A stretch of DNA of 38,777 bases, taken from positions 1 through 38,777 of the forward strand of contig QBYJ01000011.1 in the NCBI GenBank assembly GCA_003282885.1, given 5' to 3'. A model generated the notes under the pieces. The model did not search any database. It was given only the letters and a program-made list of their open reading frames with translations, and was not told the origin of the DNA. The DNA is from SAR116 cluster bacterium AG-325-F22. Lineage in GTDB: Bacteria; Pseudomonadota; Alphaproteobacteria; Puniceispirillales; Marisalimonadaceae. Every line of letters begins with the position of its first letter. Within the stretch, counting starts at the first letter, position 1. Below, piece after piece: positions 1 to 8,853 of this stretch. Position numbers and translations under genes: made by a program.

Positions 1-140
1 ACATAATGACGAAATTTTATACCTGATCGTTTAGTTATCCAATCGTCAGAGGTATTAACAAATTTAGAAAGATCTTCATTCGAATATTTATTTTTTGGTA
101 AATATGAGCCAACCCCTGTCAATAGTATTTTTTTAGAAAT
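1..140 (-). CDS. fabH: 3-oxoacyl-ACP synthase III (FabH), N-terminal part, cut by window edge
   Basis: FabH condenses acetyl-CoA with malonyl-ACP to start fatty acid synthesis. Only the first ~46 codons are present; the rest lies beyond base 1. The translation contains GVGSYLPKNKYSNEDL followed by TSDDWITKRSGIKFRH, the typical N-terminal block of the family. It follows plsX by about 26 bases, the usual alphaproteobacterial order. The frame has no ATG or GTG near the expected start. A GGAG at about 149-152 (minus strand) lies 8 bases before an ATT at 140-138 (giving MSKKILLTGVGSYLPK) and 5 bases before an ATC at 143. The only TTG in frame, at 122, is too far from that site. I placed the start at the ATT. 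A missing base in the run of seven A just after it is the alternative. The identity is firm; the start is not. Confidence 0.8.
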   Translation of the reverse strand, partial: MSKKILLTGVGSYLPKNKYSNEDLSKFVNTSDDWITKRSGIKFRHY

Positions 141-166
141 GATAATTTCTCCACATATGATTAAAA

Positions 167-1186
167 TTATAAATTTAAACTTATTTTACTAATTTTATTT
201 TTTAAGTCATGAATGAAATTATACTTAACCATGTCTAATGCAACACAGATTGCATTCGCAAAACCAAAAGCATCTGTTCCACCATGACTTTTTACCGCGA
301 TACCATTTAAACCTAAAAAAACAGCCCCATTATATTTTCTAGGATCCATTTGTAATTTAAAATCGCTAATTGCTCTTCTGGCAAATAAATATCCTATTTT
401 AGAACTTAAAGAGCTAGATAATGCTTTTTTTAGATAAGATGTTACTAATAATGCAGTTCCTTCAGCAGTTTTTAAAGATACATTTCCACTAAAACCATCA
501 GCAATAATTACATCAGAAATACCTTGAGCAATCTTATCCCCTTCAATAAAGCCTGTATAATTAATTTGATCTTTTAAGTTAGATAATATTTGTGATGCCT
601 CTTTTATATAATCTAGACCCTTTTGTTCTTCTTCACCAATGTTCAAAAGAGATATTGAAGGATTAGTAACTCCCATAACTATATTTGCAAAAGCCTGTCC
701 CATAAACGCAAATTGAACTAAATTTTTGGCATCACATTCTATATTTGCACCCAAGTCGAGCATACAGCTTTCACCTGTTATAGTTGGAAAATAAGCTGCA
801 ATTGCTGGTCTACTAATACCTTCAATAGGTCTAAGAAATAGTTTTGTCATTGCCATTAATGCGCCTGTATTTCCAGCTGAAATTATAGCGTCAGCATGTC
901 CTGATTTAACTGATTGAATAGCCATGCCCATAGAAGAATTCTTACCTTTTCTAACAGCAATACTTGGCTTTTCATTTGCATCAATAAACTCGTTTGTATG
1001 AATAATATCAGAATTTTTGAGCATTTTTATAGAACTTATTAAGGGTAGAAGTTTATTTTTATTTCCAAAAAAAGAAAACTTTACATTAGGATGTCGTATT
1101 TTTGATTGTGCAGCCCCTTTAACTATTATTTCAGGAGCATTATCACCACCCATAGCATCCAAAGACAAGTGAATAGATTTTGTCAA
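167..1186 (-). CDS. plsX: Phosphate acyltransferase PlsX
   Basis: PlsX makes acyl-phosphate from acyl-ACP, the acyl donor for the first step of phospholipid synthesis; it is a peripheral membrane enzyme. The N-terminal signature LSLDAMGGDNAPE is present, followed by the family blocks SAGNTGALMA and a late IADGFSGNVSLKTAEG segment. At about 340 residues it is full length. The frame can be extended to a TTG at 1198, but the GGAG ribosome-binding site overlaps that codon and sits 6 bases before a second TTG at 1186. The latter start gives MTKSIHLSLDAMGGD and is preferred. fabH follows directly. In many relatives a DUF177 gene, often with rpmF, comes just before plsX; only about 100 bases without a gene separate it here from the CBP3-like gene. 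Confidence 0.93.
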   Translation of the reverse strand: MTKSIHLSLDAMGGDNAPEIIVKGAAQSKIRHPNVKFSFFGNKNKLLPLISSIKMLKNSDIIHTNEFIDANEKPSIAVRKGKNSSMGMAIQSVKSGHADAIISAGNTGALMAMTKLFLRPIEGISRPAIAAYFPTITGESCMLDLGANIECDAKNLVQFAFMGQAFANIVMGVTNPSISLLNIGEEEQKGLDYIKEASQILSNLKDQINYTGFIEGDKIAQGISDVIIADGFSGNVSLKTAEGTALLVTSYLKKALSSSLSSKIGYLFARRAISDFKLQMDPRKYNGAVFLGLNGIAVKSHGGTDAFGFANAICVALDMVKYNFIHDLKNKISKISLNL

Positions 1187-1299
1187 AAATAGCTCCAATA
1201 TAAAATTAACTATAAATCTTTAGATTATTAAAAAATAATAATTATCAATAACACATAATTAAAATAAAGTAATATAAGTATTATAATATCTTAAAAACA

Positions 1300-1839
1300 T
1301 TAATCGTAATCAGGGAAGTTAAATTTATCTAATAAGAAATATTCATCACTTTTATTTTCAAACTGTACAAATATTTTTTTACAATACTCTACTAATAAAC
1401 TTGGGGAGTTACCAATATCATTTACATTTCTGTAAACATTTTTAATAATATGCTTTTTTAATTTATCAAAATCTTTATTAATCAAACAATTACAATAAAC
1501 TTGTTGACGGCCCATATACAAATTAATCATTTGCTTTATCTTAATATGCACTCCTGCATCTCCTGCACCTAATTCCCTCAAGCTTAAATCCAAGTCTATA
1601 AAAATCTTATCAAATAAATTTTGTGATAAATCTCTACCTATAGAGCCACATTTAGAGAGATTAAATGTTAGAATTATTGAAAACAGCATCAACAAATCAT
1701 ATCTACCGTCAATTGTATCAGGAACTAATAGCTTGTCATAAAAAGCTTTATTTCGAGAAACATTGACAATCTTATAATAAAAACTATCAATTAAATCTCT
1801 TGTTTGAGATTGAGAACTTGTATACGAATTGAAAAACAT
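1300..1839 (-). CDS. Ubiquinol-cytochrome c chaperone family protein (CBP3/UQCC1-like)
   Basis: This 179-residue protein matches the ubiquinol-cytochrome c chaperone family (mitochondrial Cbp3/UQCC1), which helps cytochrome b and the bc1 complex assemble. The visible evidence is the pattern of the family core: RYDLLMLFSIILTFNL, then the stretch around LRELGAGDAGVHIKIKQM and a following LYMGRQQVY, which corresponds to the conserved RE.GVGDl.VgkkvKkm...fyGR block. It has no signal peptide and is presumably cytoplasmic. It is divergent from the OmlA-type lipoprotein gene with 63 bases between the starts. This pairing with plsX-fabH downstream is common in alphaproteobacteria. The identity rests on motif recall, not a search. 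Confidence 0.75.
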   Translation of the reverse strand: MFFNSYTSSQSQTRDLIDSFYYKIVNVSRNKAFYDKLLVPDTIDGRYDLLMLFSIILTFNLSKCGSIGRDLSQNLFDKIFIDLDLSLRELGAGDAGVHIKIKQMINLYMGRQQVYCNCLINKDFDKLKKHIIKNVYRNVNDIGNSPSLLVEYCKKIFVQFENKSDEYFLLDKFNFPDYD

Positions 1840-1902
1840 TTATAAAATCAAAAATATTAAATTATGATAATATATATCAAAAAAAACTAGCTGGGAACTT
1901 AT

Positions 1903-2334
1903 ATGTATTATTTCAAACTTTTTATTTTTATCTTCTCCTTTATTTTAGCATCCTGCTCTCCAACTGTTCAAAATAATGGTTTGACTGAAGTTAAGTTCAA
2001 TAAAATTAAAATTGAAATTGGTAAAACTTCTAAGAAAGATTTAACAAATAAATATGGACCTCCATTTTTTGAAAGTGTTTTCAATAAAAATGTAATATAT
2101 TATATATCACATAAAACAAGTTATAAACTTTTAGATAAATCTGAAACTAAAAAATTATTGCTTTATGAAATTATCCTAAACGATAAAAATATTGTTGAAA
2201 ATTTCCAAAAATTTTCTGAAAAAGATACTGTCAACATATCAGTTTCAGAAAAGAACAGTGACAAAGGTACAGGTGCTGTATTTATATTAAAAGAAATTTT
2301 AAACAATATGAGAAAAAATAATTATCAAGATTAG
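1903..2334 (+). CDS. bamE: BamE/OmlA (SmpA) family outer-membrane lipoprotein
   Basis: A 143-residue lipoprotein with a signal peptide (YYFKLFIFIFSFILASC) ending in a clear lipobox, LASC, so the mature chain starts at Cys17. The segment IEIGKTSKKDLTNKYGPPFFES resembles the BamE/SmpA fold (i..G.t...v...lG.P...). Its likely role is as an accessory of the Bam machine that inserts beta-barrel proteins in the outer membrane. The last four bases overlap the end of thiL on the other strand. It is divergent from the CBP3-like gene, with an A+T-rich 63-base spacer that must hold both promoters; I could not pick convincing -35/-10 pairs there. Confidence 0.75.
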   Translation: MYYFKLFIFIFSFILASCSPTVQNNGLTEVKFNKIKIEIGKTSKKDLTNKYGPPFFESVFNKNVIYYISHKTSYKLLDKSETKKLLLYEIILNDKNIVENFQKFSEKDTVNISVSEKNSDKGTGAVFILKEILNNMRKNNYQD

Positions 2335-3266
2335 AAATGCATATACGATTTGTTTTTCAAATAATTATTGTTATCTTTTAATTTAACATAATTTTTTTTA
2401 AAGCCTTCAAAAAAACCTATGCTTGTTAAAGCTATATTTTTTTCTAGAGATATTTTTTTTAAAGCTTTTTCATAAATTGGTTTACAAGAAAATAACAATT
2501 CATAGTCATCACCTCCATACAAAGCTGCATCTAATAAGAGACTTTTGTTAAGGTTTATAGAAGGTAAAGGTATTTTTGCAATATCAAGTACAACTGACAA
2601 ACTTGAATTTTTGGCTAAATGACCAGCATCTTGTATTAAACCATCTGAGATGTCTATCATACAATTTGCTATTTTATTAAGAGAAAGACCAAGATCTACT
2701 CGCGGTTGTGGAAATAAATATCTTTTTTTGGCTGAAATAAAACTCTTTGACTTAGAAACAAAATTATCTAACCCAATTTTTGAAAGTCCTAACACACCTG
2801 ATACGTAAAGCATATCCCCAATTTTTGCACCGTCTCTTGAAATTGATTTTTTATTTAATGTCTCACCAAATATAGTTATAGTTATGCTAATGTTTTGTAA
2901 TGATGATGTTAAATCACCTCCAATTAATTTTAAACCATACAATTCTTGATCTTCAAAAAGACCTTTTGCAAATTTTGGTATAAAATTCTTAACTTTATAT
3001 TTAGGAACACTTATAGCCAAATTATAAAAAATTGGCTTTGCCCCCATAGCAGCCATATCTGATAAATTTACTCTTAAACTTTTTTTTGCAATATCTTTTG
3101 GATTTTCATTACCAAAAAAATGTATACCTTCTGCCAATGTATCAGTACTTATAATGAGATCATGATTTGATTTTTGTTTAAAAACAGCTGCATCATCTTT
3201 TAGATTCCTAGCTTCATCACTTGTAAGTGGCTGGAAGTATTTTTCTATGTAATCAAACTCATTCAT
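2331..3266 (-). CDS. thiL: Thiamine-monophosphate kinase ThiL
   Basis: ThiL phosphorylates thiamine monophosphate to thiamine diphosphate, the active cofactor. The 311-residue protein shows the family signatures in order: LKDDAAVF, ISTDTLAEGIHFF (metal and phosphate binding), the central LGLSKIG region with NLSDMAAMGAKP, MIDISDGLIQDAGHLAKNS, and YGGDDYELLFSC near the end. Its length is normal (E. coli 325). It follows nusB by 21 bases, the usual nusB-thiL pairing at the end of the riboflavin cluster. It converges with the OmlA gene, overlapping by four bases. No good ribosome-binding site is visible before the ATG. Confidence 0.95.
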   Translation of the reverse strand: MNEFDYIEKYFQPLTSDEARNLKDDAAVFKQKSNHDLIISTDTLAEGIHFFGNENPKDIAKKSLRVNLSDMAAMGAKPIFYNLAISVPKYKVKNFIPKFAKGLFEDQELYGLKLIGGDLTSSLQNISITITIFGETLNKKSISRDGAKIGDMLYVSGVLGLSKIGLDNFVSKSKSFISAKKRYLFPQPRVDLGLSLNKIANCMIDISDGLIQDAGHLAKNSSLSVVLDIAKIPLPSINLNKSLLLDAALYGGDDYELLFSCKPIYEKALKKISLEKNIALTSIGFFEGFKKNYVKLKDNNNYLKNKSYMHF

Positions 3267-3287
3267 TTGGAATATATTTATATTTTT

Positions 3288-3752
3288 TTATTTAGATATG
3301 TTTTCTAAAATTCCATTTGCAAAATTTGGATTTCCACCAAAAGACTCAATTATACTAATGTACTCGTTAATAATTATAATTTTTTTAAATTTTTTATCAA
3401 AGCATAATTCATAAGTTGCTAATCTAAGCACTGATTTTTCAGTTTCGCTTAATCTATTAAAGCTCCAATCTTTTGACAAGTGCTTAGAAATTATATGATC
3501 AATACTTAATTTATTTTTAAAAACACCTCTAGTAATTGAATTAAACAAATCAGTATCAATTTTTTTTATACCTAATTCTAATAAGATTAATTTTAAATAA
3601 TTATCCATATAAGACTTAATTAATAAATCTATATCAATATCTACGAAGGATGCCCCATAGAGAACTTGAGTAGAACAAATCCTAGATGCAGTTTTTTTTA
3701 TTATTGAATTATGCCTAACATTTTGTTTTGTATAAATTTGATATTTAGTCAT
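3288..3752 (-). CDS. nusB: Transcription antitermination factor NusB
   Basis: NusB binds boxA RNA with NusE (ribosomal protein S10) in rRNA antitermination. The 154-residue protein has the all-helical NusB pattern: an N-terminal RI-C-TQVLYG helix equivalent to R..A.q.LY, the central DWSFNRLSETEKSVLRLATYEL, and a C-terminal INEYISIIESFGGNPNFANGILENI that matches the iNEyvelak.f....faNGvLd.i signature. The start overlaps the end of ribH by 8 bases, as expected for the conserved ribH-nusB pair. The N-terminal ~18 residues are a basic extension without recognised motif. Confidence 0.93.
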   Translation of the reverse strand: MTKYQIYTKQNVRHNSIIKKTASRICSTQVLYGASFVDIDIDLLIKSYMDNYLKLILLELGIKKIDTDLFNSITRGVFKNKLSIDHIISKHLSKDWSFNRLSETEKSVLRLATYELCFDKKFKKIIIINEYISIIESFGGNPNFANGILENISK

Positions 3753-4194
3753 ATAAAATATTATTTTTATGTTTAATTAGAGACAGACATGCTAAAGCAG
3801 CCCCTCCTCCTTTGTTAAGTTTAAAAGGATCTGATCTTTCAATTGCTTGATCTTTATTCTCAACAGTTAAAATTCCATTTCCTATCGGCAAAGAATACGT
3901 AATTGATAACTCACTTAAACCTCTAGCTGATTCATTAGAAACAATTTCAAAATGATATGTTTTACCTCTAATTATACATCCCAAAGCAACAAAACCATCA
4001 AATATATGGTTTTTTGATGTTCGTTCAGAAAAGTATTTAATTACAGGAGCAATTTCTAAAGCACCAGGAACATAAATTATTTTAAATTTGACAGAATTTT
4101 CTTTTAAAATCTGTGATGCACCTTTTATTAAGTTTTTAGTTATATCCTTGTAATATGGTGAACAAACTAAAAGCACTTTTTTATTTTTAAACAT
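3745..4194 (-). CDS. ribH: 6,7-dimethyl-8-ribityllumazine synthase (lumazine synthase)
   Basis: RibH condenses 5-amino-6-ribitylamino-uracil with dihydroxybutanone phosphate to lumazine, the last intermediate before riboflavin. The 149-residue sequence shows VPGALEIAPVIKYF (substrate loop), VALGCIIRGKTYHFEIVSNESARGL (with the catalytic His of the RGxTxHF motif) and PIGNGILTVENKDQA. Its length is typical. It sits 4 bases behind ribBA and overlaps nusB by 8, so translation of the three is probably coupled. Confidence 0.96.
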   Translation of the reverse strand: MFKNKKVLLVCSPYYKDITKNLIKGASQILKENSVKFKIIYVPGALEIAPVIKYFSERTSKNHIFDGFVALGCIIRGKTYHFEIVSNESARGLSELSITYSLPIGNGILTVENKDQAIERSDPFKLNKGGGAALACLSLIKHKNNILYD

Positions 4195-4198
4195 TTAA

Positions 4199-5296
4199 TT
4201 AACCTAATTTTTTCCAATTTTTAATGCTTAAACCAAATCCTTCTAAACCAATTGCAGTTGTTTTTGTATTAGATAAAATCGTCATATTTTTAACTCCTAG
4301 ATCTAATAAAATTTGTGCTCCAACTCCGTAATCTCTGATACTTTTTAAATTTCTAGTTGAATTATTTGTATTTCTAGAAAATTTCTTGGATAAAGATTCC
4401 GAAGATATATCTCTTATTAGTATAATTATACCACTTTTGTTTTTTGAAATAGTTTCCATTGCAGAGGAAAGTTCTAAGCCAGTCCTATGACTTGACTGAT
4501 CTCCAAGAACATCCGACAATAAATCTAATGCATGAACTCTTACTAAAATAGTGTCTTTCTTATTAATCACTCCTTTTACTAGAGCAATGTGTTCAGAATT
4601 ATCTATAATATTTTTGAAAACAATTACTCTCCACACACCTCCAAATTTACTTTCTAATATAGATTCTGAAACTCTTCTAATATAGAATTCATTTTTACGT
4701 CTATAGGAGATTAAATCAGAGATAGAAGCAATTTTAATTTTATGTTTTTTTGAAAACTTTATGAGGTCTGGCAATCTTGCCATCTCCCCATTATCTTTCA
4801 TAATTTCACAAATAACCCCAGAAGGGTTTGAATTTGCTAACTTGGCAATATCTACTATAGCCTCAGTATGACCAGCTCTTATTAAAGTTCCACCATCTTT
4901 GGCAATAAGAGGAAAAACATGACCAGGAGTTGTTATTTCATTTTTAGAAACATTTAAATTTATTGCAGTTTTAATTGTTAAAGATCTATCCCCTGCTGAA
5001 ATACCAGTAGTAACGCCATCACTTGCTTCTATAGAAACTGTGAAAGCAGTTTCAAACCTACCTTCATTTCTTCGTTCCATAAGAGACAGGCCTAATTTTT
5101 CAGATTGAATTCGCGTTAAAGATAAGCAGATAAGTCCTCTACCATATTTTGCCATGAAATTAATTGCTTCAGGAGATGCATACTCACCTAAAACACATAA
5201 ATCACCTTCGTTTTCCCTATTTTCATCATCTACAAGAATAAATATTTTACCTTTTGAAGCATCTTCTATAACTTCTTCAATTTTAGACAAACCCAT
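4199..5296 (-). CDS. ribB: RibBA-type protein: active DHBP synthase with degenerate GTP cyclohydrolase II domain
   Basis: Residues 1-~205 are 3,4-dihydroxy-2-butanone 4-phosphate synthase, with the metal-binding loop DDENRENEGD (23-32) and the PGHVFPL...RAGHTEA block (124-146) intact. Residues ~205-365 align to GTP cyclohydrolase II, but the zinc site that should read about like CLTGD...RCDCG is RVHALDLLSDVL...SSHRTG at 253-273, with no cysteine. The late RDYGVGAQILLDLGV piece (321-335) is kept. The second domain should therefore not open GTP's ring, so RibA activity must come from another gene. Such RibBX hybrids are known in alphaproteobacteria. A ribosome-binding site TTGGAG precedes the ATG. 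Neighbours are ribH (4 bases on) and ribE. Confidence 0.93.
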   Translation of the reverse strand: MGLSKIEEVIEDASKGKIFILVDDENRENEGDLCVLGEYASPEAINFMAKYGRGLICLSLTRIQSEKLGLSLMERRNEGRFETAFTVSIEASDGVTTGISAGDRSLTIKTAINLNVSKNEITTPGHVFPLIAKDGGTLIRAGHTEAIVDIAKLANSNPSGVICEIMKDNGEMARLPDLIKFSKKHKIKIASISDLISYRRKNEFYIRRVSESILESKFGGVWRVIVFKNIIDNSEHIALVKGVINKKDTILVRVHALDLLSDVLGDQSSHRTGLELSSAMETISKNKSGIIILIRDISSESLSKKFSRNTNNSTRNLKSIRDYGVGAQILLDLGVKNMTILSNTKTTAIGLEGFGLSIKNWKKLG

Positions 5297-5341
5297 TTCA
5301 ACTCCAAGATAAAAAATTAAGATGTTTAGATAATAACATAT

Positions 5342-5953
5342 TTATTTATTAGCATTAATTCTCTCTAAATATCTAGCCAAAATATCAATTTCAATATTCA
5401 CAACTGTATTTACATCAAAGTTTAAAAAACTTGTGTTAGCCCATGTATGTGGAATAATATTTACGGTAAATGTTTTAGAAAACACTTCATTAACCGTTAA
5501 AGATACTCCATCAATTGAAACAGAACCTTTTGGAGCGAAGTATTTTATAAATTGATCTTCTATAAAAAAAGTAATTTTATAAGATCCATTTATTTTTTTT
5601 ATAGATTTAATTTTAGCAGTAGTATCAACGTGGCCATAAACAAAATGACCACCTAATTCGTCTCCGACTTTTAGTGATTTTTCTAAATTAATAATTGTTC
5701 CAACCTTCCAATAAAGAAAATTAGTCTTAGATGTAGTTTCATCGCTTACATCAAAAAATAATAAATTATCAGTAATTTTTTTTAATGTTAAACAAATACC
5801 TGAGCATGCAATTGATGAACCAATTATTAATTGGTCAAGTTCAAAAGGGTTATCTAATTGTGAAGATTTTATAATAGAGATTGACAATTCCCAATCATTA
5901 GGATGGCTTATATTTTGAATTTTACCAATACTGCTAACAATCCCTGTAAACAT
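5342..5953 (-). CDS. ribE: Riboflavin synthase, alpha subunit
   Basis: It catalyses the dismutation of two lumazines into riboflavin and the pyrimidine that RibH reuses. The 203-residue protein has two repeated lumazine-binding barrels: the first begins at the hallmark MFTGIV and contains GSSIACSGICLTL, the second contains GHFVYGHVDTTAKI and GSVSIDGVSLTVNEV. Start and length agree with the family. It lies 9 bases after ribD and 45 before ribBA. I looked for an FMN riboswitch in the 45-base spacer and found none; it is too short. Confidence 0.95.
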   Translation of the reverse strand: MFTGIVSSIGKIQNISHPNDWELSISIIKSSQLDNPFELDQLIIGSSIACSGICLTLKKITDNLLFFDVSDETTSKTNFLYWKVGTIINLEKSLKVGDELGGHFVYGHVDTTAKIKSIKKINGSYKITFFIEDQFIKYFAPKGSVSIDGVSLTVNEVFSKTFTVNIIPHTWANTSFLNFDVNTVVNIEIDILARYLERINANK

Positions 5954-5962
5954 ACTTTATCC

Positions 5963-7066
5963 TCATTTGTTCAATTTTCTAATTTCTAACACATCATCAT
6001 CAAAAGTTCTTAAATAAGATAAATTATAATTTTCAATACTATTCATTGAATTAATATTTAAATTATCAATCATTGGAATACCTTCATTTCCAATGATTTT
6101 ACCTGAACGAAATATAAGAAGTTTATCGATTATACCCAGAGATAATAATATAGTATTTATTTTTGAACCGGCTTCAATTAATAAATTATTTATACCTCTA
6201 ATAGCTAAATCATAAAAAATAGTATTAAAATAGTCTTTATTACTCAGACCCTTTTCAATTTTAATATTTTTTATTTTTTTATTTTTAGAAATATTTTTAT
6301 CAATTTCTAATAAAGAATAAGTGAAAATTTCAGTATTTGGTGATGAATTATATATTTTATAGTCATGTGTGACTTTTAAATATCTATCTAAAATCACTTT
6401 TGTAGGACTTCTATTTTCTAAGCCATCTAATCTACAATTCATTTCTGGATTATCAGAAATAATAGTTGAACTCGTAGTCATTATAGCATCATTTTGAGAT
6501 CTAATTAAGTGTACATAATTCCTACTTAAATCATTTGTAATCCATTTTGATTGATTGTTATTCAATGCAATTTTTCCATCTAGTGAACAAGCTATTTTCA
6601 ATGATACAAATGGTTTTTTATTTAATATTCTAGAAAAAAAACCATCATAAATATCTAAACAATCATCTTGCAGATAACTTTGATAAACTTTAATGTTACT
6701 CTTTTTTAAGATTGTAACTCCTTTACCTGCTGTTCTTGGATCAGGATCAATGTAGCTAATAAAAATTTCACAAATTCCAGAAGCGGCAATTAATTTTGCA
6801 CATGACATTCCAGTTGAATTTTCATGAGCACATGGTTCTAACGTTACATACATAGTTGAACCTAATAGATTATTTTTATCTTTTACACTATTTATTGCGT
6901 TCTCTTCAGCGTGGGGTCTTCCAGAACTTGAAGTTCTTCCTGAAGATAATAGAATATCATTTTTGACAATCACACAACCTACTGGAGGATTTTTACCAGT
7001 TATACCTTTGGATCTTTTTGCAAGCAAAATCGCATAATTCATCCATTTATTATGATTAAATATCAT
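5963..7066 (-). CDS. ribD: Bifunctional pyrimidine deaminase / reductase RibD
   Basis: RibD deaminates and then reduces the pyrimidine made from GTP, the second and third steps of riboflavin synthesis. The deaminase domain (about 1-145) has the zinc residues of the HAE...PC...C motif: His52 and Glu54 in PHAEENA, Cys79 in LEPCAH and Cys88. The reductase domain (about 150-360) starts at KKPFVSLKIACSLDGKIA. The usual GRTPPC before the last zinc cysteine is here NSTGMSC, a divergence that keeps the cysteine. Length (367) is normal. It lies in tandem between nrdR (17 bases) and ribE (9 bases). Confidence 0.94.
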   Translation of the reverse strand: MIFNHNKWMNYAILLAKRSKGITGKNPPVGCVIVKNDILLSSGRTSSSGRPHAEENAINSVKDKNNLLGSTMYVTLEPCAHENSTGMSCAKLIAASGICEIFISYIDPDPRTAGKGVTILKKSNIKVYQSYLQDDCLDIYDGFFSRILNKKPFVSLKIACSLDGKIALNNNQSKWITNDLSRNYVHLIRSQNDAIMTTSSTIISDNPEMNCRLDGLENRSPTKVILDRYLKVTHDYKIYNSSPNTEIFTYSLLEIDKNISKNKKIKNIKIEKGLSNKDYFNTIFYDLAIRGINNLLIEAGSKINTILLSLGIIDKLLIFRSGKIIGNEGIPMIDNLNINSMNSIENYNLSYLRTFDDDVLEIRKLNK

Positions 7067-7083
7067 TTAATAAACTTACAAAA

Positions 7084-7536
7084 TTAATCTTTGATTTCTG
7101 TTTCAACAAATTTACCAAAATCGCTAGCTTCTCTAAAATTTCTATAAACGGAAGCATATCTTATATAAGCTACATTATCAATTTCAGCTAGAGCGTTCAT
7201 TACTAATTCACCAATAAACTTTGATTGTATTTCACTGTCACCACTGGACTCTAATTGTCTAACAATACCATTAACAGCACGATCAATAGCCTCATCGTTT
7301 GTTTGACGCTTTCTAAGAGCCAAAAGCATTGATTTTACAATCTTATCCCTATCAAATTGAATTTTTTTTCCATTTCTTTTGATTACAATTAAATCTCTTA
7401 ATTGAATTCTTTCAAAAGTTGTAAACCTTGAGCCACAACTTGTACATAACCTCCGCCTTCTAATTGTAGCTCCATCTTCACTTGCCCGAGAATCTTTTAC
7501 TTGCGTATCATCTTTCCCACAAAAAGGACATCTCAT
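7084..7536 (-). CDS. nrdR: Transcriptional repressor NrdR
   Basis: NrdR senses ATP/dATP and represses ribonucleotide reductase genes through NrdR boxes. The 150-residue protein has the N-terminal zinc ribbon with Cys3, Cys6, Cys31 and Cys34 (MRCPFCG ... LCTSCGSRF) and the ATP-cone domain from about residue 49 ([20 protein letters not shown]) to 139, including [11 protein letters not shown]. The glyA-nrdR-ribD order is the standard alphaproteobacterial arrangement. No nrd gene is in this window. Confidence 0.96.
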   Translation of the reverse strand: MRCPFCGKDDTQVKDSRASEDGATIRRRRLCTSCGSRFTTFERIQLRDLIVIKRNGKKIQFDRDKIVKSMLLALRKRQTNDEAIDRAVNGIVRQLESSGDSEIQSKFIGELVMNALAEIDNVAYIRYASVYRNFREASDFGKFVETEIKD

Positions 7537-7551
7537 AATAGTCTCCCTAGA

Positions 7552-8823
7552 TTAGTAAATTGGAAATTTTTTACATAAATCCTTTACTTTATTATATGTC
7601 ATTTGTTCTTGCTTTTCACTTGATCTATTATTGACAAATTTATCTAGTACGTCTGAAATATGATTTCCTACTAATTCAAATTCTTCCACTTTAAATCCTC
7701 TAGTTGTAGCTGCAGCTGTTCCAAATCTAATTCCTGATGTAATAGTTGGTGGTAAAGGATCAAAAGGAATACCATTTTTATTACAAGTTAAACCAGCATT
7801 CTCTAGAGCTGTTTCAGCATTTGATCCAGTTATATTTTTGTCTTTTAAACTAAGTAATACTATATGATTGTCCGTTCCTCCTGAAACTATATCATATCCT
7901 CTTCTTATTAATGTATTTGCAAGGCATTGTGCATTCAACACAATATTTTTAGTATAAGTTCGGAATTCATCTGTTAGGGCTTCTCCAAAACCTGCGGCTT
8001 TACCTGCTATTACATGCATCAATGGACCACCTTGAAGGCCAGGAAAGACAGCAGAATTAATTTTTTTAAAAAGTTCTTCATTATTAGTTAAAATCATCCC
8101 TCCTCTTCCAGATCTAAGAGTTTTATGAGTTGTTGTAGTAACAACATCTGCAAAATGAATTGGATTCGGATGAACACCACCTGCTACTAAACCTGAAAAA
8201 TGAGCCATATCTACCAATAAAAAAGCATTAATTTTATTAGCAATTTCTTTGAATTTTTTAAAATCAATTATCCTAGAATATGCTGAACCTCCAGCTATAA
8301 TTAACTTTGGCTTATGTTCCATTGATAGTTTTTCTATTTCTTCAAAATTTATTAGTGCATCTTCTTTTCGAACTCCATATTGAATTGCGTTAAACCACTT
8401 ACCCGAAATATTTGGTTTTGCACCATGTGTTAGATGACCACCCGCATCTAAACTCATACCAAGTATAGTGTCACCTGGTTTTAATATGCTAAGAAAAACA
8501 GCCTGATTAGCTTGAGCCCCAGAGTGAGGTTGAACGTTTACAAAATTAGCACTGAAAAGTTTTTTTGCCCTGTCAATTGCAAGTTTTTCAACTTCATCAA
8601 CAAATACACACCCACCATAATATCTTTTACCTGGCAAACCTTCAGCATATTTATTAGTTAAAACTGACCCTTGTGCTTGTAACACTGATTTTGAAACAAT
8701 ATTTTCAGAGGCTATTAATTCAATTTGATTTTGCTGCCTAATAAGTTCTTGATCTATAATTTTAGATAAAATTGGATCGTAGTTATTTATATCATCATCA
8801 AAAAAACCGTCTTTATAAAACAT
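7552..8823 (-). CDS. glyA: Serine hydroxymethyltransferase
   Basis: This PLP enzyme interconverts serine and glycine with tetrahydrofolate as one-carbon carrier. The 423-residue sequence includes [18 protein letters not shown] (cofactor and substrate contacts), the [12 protein letters not shown] block and the PLP-lysine motif [14 protein letters not shown]. It is full length. It starts 30 bases after rpiB and ends 15 before nrdR, in the direction of the whole minus-strand run. Confidence 0.97.
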   Translation of the reverse strand: MFYKDGFFDDDINNYDPILSKIIDQELIRQQNQIELIASENIVSKSVLQAQGSVLTNKYAEGLPGKRYYGGCVFVDEVEKLAIDRAKKLFSANFVNVQPHSGAQANQAVFLSILKPGDTILGMSLDAGGHLTHGAKPNISGKWFNAIQYGVRKEDALINFEEIEKLSMEHKPKLIIAGGSAYSRIIDFKKFKEIANKINAFLLVDMAHFSGLVAGGVHPNPIHFADVVTTTTHKTLRSGRGGMILTNNEELFKKINSAVFPGLQGGPLMHVIAGKAAGFGEALTDEFRTYTKNIVLNAQCLANTLIRRGYDIVSGGTDNHIVLLSLKDKNITGSNAETALENAGLTCNKNGIPFDPLPPTITSGIRFGTAAATTRGFKVEEFELVGNHISDVLDKFVNNRSSEKQEQMTYNKVKDLCKKFPIY

Positions 8824-8853
8824 TTATTATTCCTTAATTTTATTATACAATTA

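Noticed and set aside
5297-5341. FMN riboswitch before ribBA
   Set aside because: The 45-base spacer is too short and has none of the conserved RFN stems.
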